A DNA stretch of 64,000 nucleotides from Cryptomeria japonica (lineage: Eukaryota > Streptophyta > Pinopsida > Cupressales > Cupressaceae): positions 141,951,299 to 142,015,298 of the forward strand of contig NC_081406.1 in NCBI RefSeq assembly GCF_030272615.1, given 5' to 3'. The notes under the pieces are model-generated. The model searched no databases, was not told the origin of the DNA, and saw only the letters and a list, made by a program, of their open reading frames with translations. The position numbers and the translations under genes were made by a program. Of the stretch, positions 21,873 through 33,198 are shown piece by piece. Each line of letters begins with the position of its first letter. Position 1 is the stretch's first letter.

Positions 21873-24800
21873 TTAGGAAAGCACTTTCTCCTTTCCTGCT
21901 ATGGACCCTTTTTCCAAAAATTCATCCTCGTTGTGCAAATACTCCTTCCAGATGTCCCGACCTGCTGTACGTTTTGCCCGAACATATTCCTAAAACCTGA
22001 TGCATAGCTGAAACATCACCATGCTTGGAGGCATAGGAGGATGGCGTATTTTATATTGCATACCTTCCAAGTGGTGATCTACATGCTTTAACCCATCCTT
22101 CTAGTCGGACCGATGAGCCTCAAAACTTAATATGTCCATATGCAACCCACTGGCAAATTCTAGGTCTTCCATGGAGTATGCGACCTTATCAATTCTCAAT
22201 CTATCCTCCCAGCTTGGTTGCACTTGATTATCGGGCAAACTATTTTTCCAGCCTAGGACCATTGATCTGAGGATCTTTCCACTAAGATCCCTCATGTTTT
22301 TCAAAATTTCCTCGCATTCCTCTTGCTCTTTATTAATGGTATCTTTTGTGTCATTCTTCATGTTGGTAGTCCAGTACCATTCCTTGAGGTGCTGATGTCA
22401 TAGGGATCCAGGATAGTGGACAATGTGAGAATCTGCGTGTGGGTCCAAAAAAGAGACCTTATGAGGGGAAGAATTGTACCAACCACCTCATGGACCCTAA
22501 AACACTCCCTCTTTACTTCAAACAATTTGACAAGAATGGTCTCTTGGTAGTGGGTCATTTCCTTTACATCTTCAATGATCTGCTCTCCTTTTTCCTTAAT
22601 GTCCCGAATCCATTTCTTGACGGCCTTGGCGGTATCACGTACTCCTTCAAACTCGATTGTAGTCCTTTGTGCCAATGCCAATGGGGGAACATCGGATTCA
22701 GGAGCATGTTGCAATGGTTTTAGCAGGTGATCAATGTATCCCTCAGCTTGCTCAGCACGAACTCGGTACATGTCTCTCTCAGCAGTCATTTCGTCGAGTT
22801 GTCTGAGCATATTCTGCACGGAATCCTTGAACTCTTCCCTTTCTTGCTCTTTGGTGGCTCGCCCTATCGAGATGGTCGTAATACTATAATCGGCCAATGC
22901 TATCTGATCTGCTGGCTTATTTGTAGGCGGGGTAGCGATATGAATGGTGTAGTTCCTCTACTCATCCTTAGTGATCCGGGAGTAGGTCTTGGGCTTTTTC
23001 TTACCTTTGGATTTTATCTCTCCTATGCGAGAGAAGATATCCTCCAAGTTGATAGGTGGCTTGACAGTTGCCTTCCGCTGTGCACGAGCAATTAACAAGT
23101 CTTGAAAGATGGTTTGTCCAGATGTTATTGCCAAATTCCCACTTTGTTCCCTGGAGGTTTCAACTGGCTCACTGCCTATCTGCAATTGATCGGTCATAGA
23201 AGGAACGAACGCAGTATCCAATCCCTTACTTATGGCTGAGTTTTCCCCTACCTCGTTGAACAACTGCCGAGTATCCCCTTGCGATGGTTGCTCTTCAGTT
23301 TTGTTGGGCTCCTGGGTGTCATCCTCCTTTTGTTCTCCCTCAACGGTGGTGTCATCTTTGCCGGAGCTATTCATATTCAATTGTAATTCATGCCGACTTC
23401 CTTGTGTGAGCTCACGCTTACCAGCCTCTTGATTAGGTGGAATTTCTCCCTCCTCAACTTGGTTCTTAGGTTCATTGGAGCCAACGATCCCTACCTTTGC
23501 ATCTGGCTCACCTTGTGCCGGAGGATTATTAGCCTCGAATGTATCAACATCACTCTGGGAAGGCAGAGCAGGTATATAGTCAAGTTCAACAACACCATCT
23601 TCCGAACTGGGGTCCTTGGATGACGAACTAACTTCCGACCTCCTTATAGAAATCTTTTCTCTTTTGGTTCTTTTTGATGTCCGAGTCCCTCTATTGGCTC
23701 TGGCTTTCTTCCTCTTCTTTCCAGGTTTCTCAACCTCTTCTTTTGGTGCGCTTGAGGTTCCCTCTTCCTCCGAAGAATGGGAATCGAGACTGCCCATCAG
23801 ATTGTATGTAAATTGAATCCCTTCATGGGTCAGTTTATCGATTTGCTGGGACAACTAGCGATCGGTATACCTTCTTGGAGCCTCCATGACCGCCTCAAAA
23901 TCAGTAATTAGATCTTGAGACCAATCAATGCTTGGCAAGAGGTATTTAACTGCCTCAAATTCTTGGACTTGCAAGCAATTGCCATAATCTATTACTTGAT
24001 CTGGGACCCGATGGTACTCATAAAGCCGCATTTGCTAGACACTTAGCCTAGAATACTCACGCCGTCGGACCTCATAGTCATCGGAACAGTTGCTCCAATA
24101 ATCCTCAATTGATGCCTTCGCTTTGTAGCACCTGCCATTGGCTCTCTTTGCCAAATTGTCATGATCGAAACACTTCCTCGGGAAATGTTCCTATAGGCCA
24201 TAGGATGGTAATTCAGCAAACGACTCCTTAGCTTGCACTGAATTTTTGAAATGCACATCGAGGGTACCTAAGATCATGGGGAAGGTGAATCCGGACTGTT
24301 TCTTATCTCTGAGTAGGCTGCTTGCTGGGTGTGCTTGCCTTGCGACTTCCATAAGGACTATTTTGTCTGTCAGATAGCGTGGAAGTTGGAATGGTGCTCC
24401 CTCAAAGCTTGCTATCCTGAGGTAAGTGAACTTGGGGAATTGAATAAACCATGCGCCATACTTCTGTATCAAAATGGTAGCCTGCTCTGAAAGCCTTATG
24501 TTCAATCCTCCTTGCATCAACCTGACTAGGTGCATTGTAAAGGCGTCATTGACACGCTCATACTGACCAATTGCGTAAGCAATATTGTTCTTTTCTCTTT
24601 GAGCTATGTCATAGTAATACAGTTGGGGGTAGCATTCATACACCTTTACCTGATTTGGCCCGTTCCCGATCTCACCTTTCTTGATTAACCTTGTCAGTGG
24701 CTGGTGTCGGGCAAACATGTAAATCAAGTAGGAAGTCATGGCAAAGTACTTCTTTTCTTCAAGCTCAATCAGTTGTGTATGGGTATTATCGCTGATGATC

Positions 24801-25507
24801 TGAACCCAGTCGAACTTGGACTTCCCGGCAAAGACCTTTTCAGTAAAGTAGAACATCCATTCCTCAAAAAAATTAGATTGAGGGAGTCCCATAACCTGGC
24901 TGAGTAGGGTGAACATATCGCCATACTCATTATAAAAATCACATCAAGGGGTCTTTTTACTGATCCTAATGCTTGAGGGCTTTCTTTCCTTGTACCATTC
25001 TTCGTTTATCAATGTCTTGCATTTAGCAGGATTCATGTCATAAGCAATTTGCGCCTCATCAATAGTTGTAGCAACAGGATTATCGGGAAATGGGATGTCA
25101 AATGCCTCCCCAATGGCCTCAGGTGTGAAATCAGCTAGCACCATATTTTCTAGGACCACTAATTTGGTCTCTGGCTGATAATGTCTGGCAGCCTCAACTA
25201 CTAGTTCATAATTTTGCACGGATGGAGGGAAACCTGCTGCCTGAGCAATACCACTCTCCATTATCTGCCTGGGCTTTCCATAGGCGTTAGGAGAGTAGAC
25301 CCTGTTCCTGAAATCCTGAATGTCTATGTGTCCCAAATCAGTATCACCTATGTTCTCCCATATGCTTTGGACTTTCGACTCCCTAACTCCTCCTTTTTGG
25401 TATTGGTACTTCATTTTCTTGCCTTTGCGAGGAATGTCAGATTTGGAGACCCGAGATGTTCTGGTTGCACTAGGTGTCTTTGAGGATTCTATTGCCAATC
25501 TAGGCAT
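21873..25507 (-). pseudogene. F1 LTR-encoded protein (about 1,210 codons), decayed
   Basis: One minus-strand frame opens MPRLAIESSKTP at 25507. It runs to about 22390, where one base is missing relative to F2, then continues in the next frame to a TAA at 21873-21875. N-terminal conserved region: GDTDLGHIDIQDF, GFPPSVQNYELVVEAARHY, VNDAFTMHLVR, YGAWFIQFPKFTYLR and LPRYLTDKIVLMEV. The middle is acidic and Ser-rich, with a basic KKRKKARANRG patch that could be nuclear localisation. The C-terminus has heptads around MLRQLDEMTAERDMYR and the motif YIDHLLKPL. Six in-frame TAG and one TGA interrupt it. I do not recognise the family. It is homologous to the ORFs in E1, E3 and F2. Confidence 0.75.
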
Positions 25508-26089
25508 TCATCCAACACAACCGGACACAGATTACGAGACGAGATGAAGGAAGCGAACGGGTTAGCCAAAATAGAGGATGATGTTAGCACATAAAACCAA
25601 TGATCAAATCGAATTTGAAAAAGCATGACGCTTCAATAAAAGAGCTTTGATTAATTGGAAATGAAATGCTATTTGAAACAGGAAATTAAGTTGGCTCTGT
25701 TTAAAAATTTGGCACTTGGAGTGGGCTCCAAAAGGTGCCACTTCCGACTAATTATGACAGTACGAGCAAATGTTCAATTTTGCAGCTGAGGGCTCAGGTG
25801 TTTTAATGATTGCCAATTTTCGCACTTGGAGAAGAGTTTGCCTAAGTTCAGTTTAGATATGGAAAATTTCTCTAAGTCTGAATTTTAGTTCAACGGTCAA
25901 GTTTCCTGGTAGGTTTTGCTTTTGAGCTATGTTTAATGCTTTGTAAAATTACAACCTACGAAACTTCACTCTCCAATCCACTGCTTAAACATTACGACCA
26001 GTTTTGCGCAAATTAATGATCTAAAGGAGAGAGTCAAATCTTACCTGGCAAATTGCCCAACGTAGGATGAACTTCGGAGACTTGGGCAG

Positions 26090-27310
26090 TGTTGCAAAAT
26101 GTTGCGCCTTTCTACCTTTTCGCCTTTTGCGCAATATTGGACTGCAAGGATTTATGCCAGGTTGAACACCTTTCAAATTTCCAAAACTCTCGTTTTTGGG
26201 CTGGAGAGGCTAAATGAAAATGCAGAGATAAAAACCCTACCATGTGAATTCAGATTGGGAGGGCCTTTTGCAAAGTTCGAAGAGTTATAATCCCTTATGC
26301 TACCTTCACAACTTTCATGTGTCTACCGATTTGCGGGTGGAACCACTAAACGCAAACTTTAAACGTGACGCCATGACCTATGCCTTGTACGATCAAAGCG
26401 AAATAACGAAATGCAAAGACGCTCTGTCTTATGCCTTGCATGATTTTCCTCTTGCAATTTCAGGCAAAAGTAATTTTGAAAAGCTTCCAAGTTTAAAACT
26501 TAACGCCTCTCTAGCGATTTTCAGGTAAGAGGGGCGTTTTGCAAGGTCACAAAATTAAAACGCTCTTACCTATTCTCGCGAATTCGGTTGCCTGCCCAAT
26601 TTCGGGCCAAAACGACCTTTTGCCAGCTTAATGATTTTGACGCTTTACCTCCTTTTCGGGGTAAAAACCCCCTTTGCAAACTTCACACCTTATCTCATTT
26701 TGGTAGGGGAGGTATTTTTGGCAAAACGTTTAAGTTACCCGATTTCACTTAACTAGCGATTTTCGGCTAGAATCGCCTTTTTGAAAATTTGCTTTATAAA
26801 AAGCGCCTTCCTCAATTTCAGGCTGATAATGCCTTCTGAAAAGTTTTAAACTTAACGCTTTTCATGATGTATTTGTATTTTCGGAGTAAAAGGCATTTTT
26901 GAAAAGTTTTGAAGTTCAACGCCTTACTTCATTCTGGAATTTTGGGCTAGAAGGCCCTTTTGCAAACTTCGCTTTCAACACCCATCTATGGTTTTTTGGC
27001 CAAAAGCACATTATGCAAGCTTTCAAGTTTAACGCCCCTCCAATTGACTTGCGTTTTTCGGGCTGGAGGCTCTTTCGAAAGGTTTTAAAGTTTATAACGC
27101 CTTTTGTGATTGACCGGCGATTTCCTTGTTTGCCTATTTTTGGGGCTTAGGGGAGTTTTGAAAAGTTTATTTTAAAAGTGAAACGCCCTTTCTATTTGCA
27201 ATTTCGGGCTAGAAGGCCCTTTTGAAAAGTTTTCAAACTAAGCGCTTTACTCCTCATTTTCACCTAACTTGCCCAATTTCGGGCTAGGAGGATAAAATGA
27301 AAAGTTTGAC
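26090..27310. repeat. F1 U3 array of 'TTTCGGGCTAGAAGGCCC' dyads
   Basis: More than a dozen degenerate units combine a GGGC..GCCC dyad, TTTTGAAAAG and AACGCC, spaced about 60-90 bases. F2 has the same kind of array at about 55850-57260. It lies between the LTR start and the ORF, as in E1 and E3. Confidence 0.7.
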
Positions 27311-27648
27311 GTTAAAAGCCAATTTCGGCCCTTAAACCCAGGGACGACTGACACTCTTTCCTACTTAGCCGATTTTTAGGCTTATGCTAAAACTTAGTCT
27401 CCCTTGGATTGATTTTGAACATTTCAGATTGCGAGACACTCTGCAAATTGACCCCCAGGCCATGCGACTTAAAACTAATAGATGCCCCATCTCCTAATGG
27501 TTACATAGCTCATTGGTTCGCTACTACCAGCTGAATTCTCGAAATGGCGGATAAAAAAAACAAAATCTTACACTGGGTGGGCTGAAGATTGGAAAAGAAA
27601 CGAGGGGGACCCTATCGGCAACAGGGAGCGTGTGCAAGGCACAACAAA

Positions 27649-27722
27649 TGGCGACTCTGCTGGAGAAATGCTTCCAGTCATTTCAGGGACGTTAGTCCGG
27701 ATCGAACCCAGAATCTCCGGTT
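27649..27722 (+). other. Split tRNA-Arg-complementary (PBS-like) sequence beside F1
   Basis: Two bases outside the F1 edge the plus strand reads TGGCGACTCTGCTGG (27649-27663). This is the form of an Ogre-type PBS for tRNA-Arg. After 35 bases comes GGATCGAACCCAGAATCTCC (27699-27718), which complements a tRNA T-arm (GGTTCGATCC) and the stem before it. Orientation is opposite to the gag-pol genes of H and to the ORF in F1; on that strand a polypurine tract would be expected here. The tRNA match was made from memory. Confidence 0.65.
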
Positions 27723-28564
27723 AACCACCACAATTTAGATGAGAAGATAGAGAAAGGTCTTTCAAAACCAAATAATGTTGCAGGTCAAATCGAATCATGC
27801 ACTTATCGGATTAGCCAGTGTGTGCAAGTGAAGTTCATTCCAGCTTAGAAAGAGTTGAAGCATCAACGTTTCACTATGTCAAGTCATCCAGCGAGCTGAT
27901 ACTTCAAAAGCAACCTGGATAGAGCCCCGCTGCCAGCAAGCATTCATAGCCCCGACGGAGTTATCGCCTGTTAGCTCACAAAGATTGCTCTGTTTCCGGT
28001 AGAGGAAATTTTTATTTTCTTTGTTTGTTCAATATCGGCAGAGATGCCTGCATTCCTTGTGCCAAATTTCTGCTTGATATTAAATTGCGTTCCAAGTTTT
28101 TATTCTTGACCTTCTCTTCTTTTTTTTTTGGCATTGTAGGCAACGAAGCCTACACAAGATTGAGCGTAACAGTGGTCGCTGAAGCATAGCTTCGGATCTT
28201 ATCATTGACGTAATGTCCCTTTGACAAACAACTAATTGTATGCAATTGTTAAAATGTATTTGTGCAGTAATCACGATGTCGGGGATGGGTTTTGACAAGA
28301 AACAAGATTTTGCGATGAAAGGCTATCTAAATCAATTCGACCTCTCTATGGGGTGCTCCGACAATTAAGCGTCCTACCCAAGCTAAGATCTTAGAAGCAA
28401 AAGGTTGCCAAACTTTGACGGTGTACACCAATGTCGCACAAAGAACACAAACTTCCTTTCAAAATGACAGAGGGCCTCAAACCAAAACAGGAAACAAACT
28501 AAACTAAAACGGGAAAGCGGAAAGACTACTCTAATATATACATAGGAAAGGTTTCAAAAGAAAC
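27723..28564 (-). other. Non-coding region downstream of H integrase
   Basis: 842 bases between the integrase stop and the PBS-like block. No frame is recognised. A plus-strand pyrimidine tract ending GGCATTGTAG (about 28109-28139) looks like a splice acceptor but has no partner. Confidence 0.4.
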
Positions 28565-30800
28565 CTAAGGCTTGAAGTAATGCTTAAGGAATTGACCGTT
28601 TACATGCAAAGGAACGTCCTCACCTGTTAGGGTCCTCAATCGGAATGCATTTTCTCCCATAATTTTAGAAACTTGGAAAGGACCGAGCCACAGATTATCA
28701 AATTTGTCATGCTCTCCTTTCCGCTCATGCGCTTTGTCCCAGCAGAGAACGAGGTCAGAAATACGGAAGGCTTTTACCTTTACCCTTTTATCAAACCAAC
28801 ATTTGACCACCTCCTGGTGCTTGGCAAAGTTATCAATGGCGTTGTCTCTTTTCTCTTCCAAATACAGCAGTTGGGACAACTTGGCCTCTACAGTGTTATC
28901 AATCCCCAAATACTCTTGCATGAACTGCAGGGTTGGAATTTTCAATTGTATGGGAAAAATAGGATCGAGTCCATATACCAAATGGTATGGTGAAGTTCCA
29001 ATGGCCGACTTACATCTAGTGCGGTCTACACAAAGGGCGAATCGAAGTTGGGTATGCCAATCTTTCGGGTTTTTGTCAAGAAGTTTTTTGATCACTTGCA
29101 GGAGGTTCTTGTTGGTGGACTCAGCTAGACCGTTGCCTCGGGGGTAATAGTTAGATGAAAACTTTAAAGTTATCCCATAATCAAAAGCCCAGTTAGAAAA
29201 TTTTAATGATGCAAATGCAGGACCATTATCATAGACTAAAGCATGAGGACAACCAAAGCGTGCAATAATGTTCTCTTCTAGAAATTTGATAACCGCATCA
29301 ACATTGCATTGCTTTAAAGATTGAGCCTCGGACCACCTCATACAGTAATCAGAAGCGGTTAGAATGTACCTGTGCTGCACAGAGGAGAGTGGGTTGATCA
29401 TATTGATAAAATCGAGGGTTCACTGGCCGAATGGTTTCCCCTCTACGACTGGCCGCAAAGGCATTGGTGGGGTTCGCTCCTTGGTTGCAGCTACCTGACA
29501 AATATGACAGGTCTTCACGTGTTCATGGGTGTCTCTGAATAGGGTGGGCCAATAATAGCCTGCCCTTAGGATTTGATGGGTTGTTGCCAAGCCTGACCCA
29601 TGACCTGTTCCATACTTAGCGTGGAACTGCTCTATGATTTGACCTGCCTCTTCTCTATTTACACATCTCAGGCAGATCCCTTCGTGATTTCTCCGATACA
29701 AGACAACTCCTTACAGCATAAAACGATTGCTCTTCATCCTCAAAGCCCTTTTCTGCACTAGATTGAGGTGTGATGGACATTTTTGATTGAGGAGATAAAA
29801 GGTTATGTCATCATACCATTCATCTGGCGAGACTTGTTCTAGGAGGTACTGCTGGTGTACAATTCCTGAGCATTCCGACGCGAGGGTCTGCGTGAGAGCC
29901 TGACCTCTTACTAGCTTCATGGGCTGGATTTCAATATCATACTCTTGGATGATGGTCACCCACTTACCCCTCCTTTCGCCCAGCTCATTCTGCATCAGTA
30001 ATGTTTCTACAGCAACATCCGACACTATGGCATGTATCTTACTTCTTAGTATATAATGCCGGAACTTCTTAATGGCCTTAACTAATGCATATGCCTGCTT
30101 CTCGATATTTGGGTACCTCAGCTCAACATCTTTTAGCGGAGTACTCATGAACGCTATTGGGTGTTCCCCTTCTTCCTCCTTTCGCTGAGTTAGAATTGTT
30201 GCACAGGTGTGTTCAAAAGCAAAAGAGTAAATGCAGAATGGCCTTAGATAATCTGGGCTTACCAAAACTGGTGCTTGGATGATAGCTTGTTTGATCTCTT
30301 CAAAAGCTTTTCTGGTTATCGGGGCCCATTCTATCTTGGCATCCTTCTTGAGCATGTCATTGAGTGGGTGAACTATTTCTGCAAATCTGGTTATAAATTT
30401 TCTGACAAAATTTATCTTCCCGAAGTATGACTTCAATTCCTTCTTGCTTGCAGGGAGGTTAATCTGTAGTATGGCCTTGATTCTATCGGGATCAATTGAG
30501 ATCCCCTTTTCTGAAATAACGTGACCTCCAAGCTTACCTTCGGTCACTCCAAACATATACTTTTTGGGATTTAAAGATATCATTCACATGGTCTTCTCTT
30601 TCCTTGGAGAACACTGTCAGATCATCCATATAGATGATAATGCACCTGCCTGCCAGGTCCTTGAAGGCGATGTCCATGGCACGCTGGAATGTTGCCCCTG
30701 CGTTGATCGGACCAAAAGACATTCTTCTGTAAGCAAACACTCCCCACTTGGTGGTAAATGTTGTCTTCAGCCGGTCCTCGTACTCAACCATTACCTGGTT
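28565..30800 (-). pseudogene. Element H pol, C-terminal part: RT end, RNase H, integrase
   Basis: The minus strand resumes the RT frame at about 30800 (NQVMVEYEDR). Order: RT with FGPINAGATFQRAMD and catalytic YMDD (about 30625); a small deletion with frameshift near 30570; FGVTEGKLGGHVIS; a Ty3-type RNase H (YSFAFEHTCATILTQRKEEE); an integrase HHCC region (HAKYGTGHGSG..H..C..C); and the integrase core. The core keeps its acidic triad: D in TASDY, D in YDNGPAF and E in GLAES. A TAA near 29702 and a TGA at a Trp position near 29420 break the frame. The other half of RT lies at 41497, beyond the E3 insertion. Confidence 0.85.
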
Positions 30801-30805
30801 GTACC
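30801..30805. repeat. Left target duplication of E3 (GTACC)
   Basis: Matches GTACT at 41497-41501 in four of five bases. Removing E3 plus one copy restores the RT reading frame (..FEY then NQV..). Confidence 0.75.
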
Positions 30806-30824
30806 TGTTGTGACCATTTCACAC

Positions 30825-30852
30825 ATCGCCCCATTAAAATGGGGACCCCCTC
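30825..30852. other. Hairpin near the E3 U3 edge
   Basis: CCCCATT pairs with AATGGGG, followed by GGGGACCCCC. E2 has CCCCATC with GATGGGG at the same place, a paired base change; E1 has CCCC with GGGG around a longer loop. Confidence 0.55.
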
Positions 30853-31254
30853 TTTTTGCTCGTTTTGCTCGCCTTTCTCTCCACTTTTTAGGGTTTTGGT
30901 TTAGTATGCCAGTTGTCTGGACTAGGGTCAAGCCTTAGGGTTTCTGTTACTGTGTTTTCAGGCCAGAGTCCAGTCCAATTTTGAATTTGAGAGCTTCCTC
31001 CCGAGGGATACAATTTTGGAAATAAAGTGAATTCGCCAGAGGGTAAGTGAGTTGGTCTAGTTTCAGTCGGAATTTTGAATGCAAAGTCCAAATTTTTCTA
31101 AGTGTTAATGATGAGATTTTGATTTTTGTCCGATTGAGTGATTTTGACCAAATTTTGAAAATTTTGATAATTGATCCCGGACATTGGAAATGACTTATTT
31201 TTGCTTTGTGAAGTGCTTGAACTCATAAAATCATGATATTTTGGCCTGTAGAAG

Positions 31255-32852
31255 CAAAATCGCTCCTGTCCCTCAGTGAAGGACCGGAGCTTGTTTTTCA
31301 AAATTTTACTGTCCTTGCAGGATCAAGACAATTTTCGGATTGGAAGTGATAAAGGGAGGCATGTTCTTTCCGTTGAATAAAATTTGAAGAATTTCACAAA
31401 CACGGAAATGTGCCAGGAGCAAAAATCGCTCCTATCCCTCAGTGAAGGACCGGAGCTTAAAATCCAACATTACCTTGTCCTTGCAAGATTTGAGTGATTT
31501 GACGATTTGAGGAGAACCAAGGAAGTGCATTTTATCAGTTGAATATAACTTGGAGGTGCAATCATGAGGAAAATTTGACCTAGAGGCAAAATCGCTCCTG
31601 TCCTTCAATCAAGGACCAGGGCGAACTTTAATGGTAGCTCCCGTCCCTCTCCCAGGGACCAGAGCGAATTTCCTTATAAGGCAAAATGTGGGCGAGGATC
31701 AAGTAAGTTTTGAGTTTGAGGCAAGTAAAGGTGGTGTAACAGACCCATTGAAGATAATTTGAAGATTGCAAAATGCCAGGTGAACTCCATATTGTCCTAG
31801 GCGCTCCTGTCCCTCAGCCAGGGACCAGAGCGATTTCTTCCTTAGATCAATTTCTTGCCAAGTTCGAACGAACTCCAGGCCAAAGATGAATGAAAGGGGG
31901 CACAACGAGTCCATTGAAGATAATTTTGGAAGTTAGCAAAGTGTGATTGAGCTTGAAAATGAAAATTCGCTCCTGTCCCTCAGCCAGGGACCAGAGCGAT
32001 TTCTTCCTTAGATCAATTTCTTGCCAAGTTCGAACGAACTCCAGGCCAAAGATGAATGAAAGGGGGCACAACGAGTCCATTGAAGATAATTTTGGAAGTT
32101 AGCAAAGTGTGATTGAGCTTGAAAATGAAAATTCGCTCCTGTCCCTCAGCCAGGGACCAGGGCGAAATGTTAGTTATTTTGCCTTCTACCCAAATTCAAG
32201 TCACTCCAAGTCAAGGTGTAAGGTGGCAATGACGTTTTGAGGTGTCTCGACGAAGAGGGAAGTTGCAAGGACCGCCAAAGATGAAGGAATTGCACTATAT
32301 GCTCAAGTTCGCTCCTGTCCCTCAGTCAGGGACCAGAGCGAAATTTCTAAACATGCTTAAGTTTTGGATGTTGATCACGTTTCAAGCGTTCAAGAAGGAT
32401 CAAAGGACACCGTTTTACATCGTGAAGGCGATTGCAAGTTGATAGAAACGAAGATGAGCCCAGGATACCAAGAATCGCTCCTGACCTTCAGGCAAGGACC
32501 AGGGCGATATTCATTATACTAGCCAGTTCTTTCAAAAATCACGCTAAGTCAAGGACGTACAAGGTTGCACAAAGTCTAAGGTGTCTTGAGAAGATGATAT
32601 GCGAGGGAGTTAAACGTCAAAAGGTGATCAACTAGAGCAAGGAGACAAAATCGCTCCTGTCCTTCAGGAAAGGACCAGGGCGATATTCACAAAATCACTC
32701 ATTTTCTTCCAAAGATCACATCAAAACAAAGTTGCATTAGGTTAAAAACGTCATTTGGAAGGCAATAAACAAGAAGTGAACGATAAAAGATGACAAATTT
32801 GGGCAAGAACACAAAATTCGCTCTTGTCCCTCTCCCAGAGACCAGAGCGATA
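31255..32852 (+). repeat. E3 array: eleven dyads at about 167-bp spacing
   Basis: The core is CGCTCCTGTCCCTC, a short spacer, then AGGGACCAGAGCG. Approximate starts: 31260, 31427, 31590, 31637, 31800, 31967, 32134, 32310, 32473, 32649 and 32818. One extra copy apart (31637), intervals are 163-176 bases. The units at about 31808-31974 and 31975-32141 are almost identical over their whole length; others share mainly the dyad. Confidence 0.85.
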
Positions 32853-33192
32853 TGGTTTGTACCCTTACCTCTCCAAGTTTTGGTGCTAACACATTTTTTG
32901 AAATTTTATTAAATGCTAAAAAATCGATAAATTTGAATATTCAATTAAATAGCATTTAAAAAAATTGCGCATGGACATTTAATTAATTATTTGTTGCCTT
33001 TAAAAATCGAATTAATTAAAAACGAAGGCATTAATTAATTAATTATTAATTTAAATAATAATTAAATTGGAGCGCTTGGATTTAAATTCTCAATTATTTA
33101 CAAAGTCGGCCTTAATTTTTAAATTAAAATTTGTTTTTTTTTATCACCTTATTTTGCAAAGTCGGCCTAGAGGTAATGGAGGGGTGAGCGCC

Positions 33193-33198
33193 TATAAA
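33193..33198 (+). promoter_or_regulatory. TATA box upstream of the E3 ORF
   Basis: TATAAA in GCGCCTATAAAGGAAGGG, conserved in E1, about 490 bases upstream of the ORF ATG. Confidence 0.65.

Larger units (their letters stand above)
20754..27646 (-). mobile_element. F1: giant 3' LTR of element H (6,893 bp)
   Basis: On the minus strand it runs from TGTTGTGCC (27646), through a repeat array and a long ORF, to a TATA box at 21594-21587. It then has an R-U5 region with AAGAGAGGATAGGAT, shared with E3 and E4, and ends GCGTCAACA (20754). It aligns with F2 from about 20765 to 27551. The five bases left of it are CTACC; no matching copy is available because the F2 outer edge is lost. Confidence 0.7.

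Noticed and set aside
20754-27646. F1 as an independent insertion with CTACC duplication at 20749 and 27524
   Set aside because: The inner CTACC lies in sequence that continues to align with F2, so it is part of the repeat, and that end would lack a CA terminus.
28109-28140. Plus-strand splice acceptor (pyrimidine tract then GCATTGTAG)
   Set aside because: No downstream plus-strand exon; the region is the 3' non-coding part of a minus-strand element.
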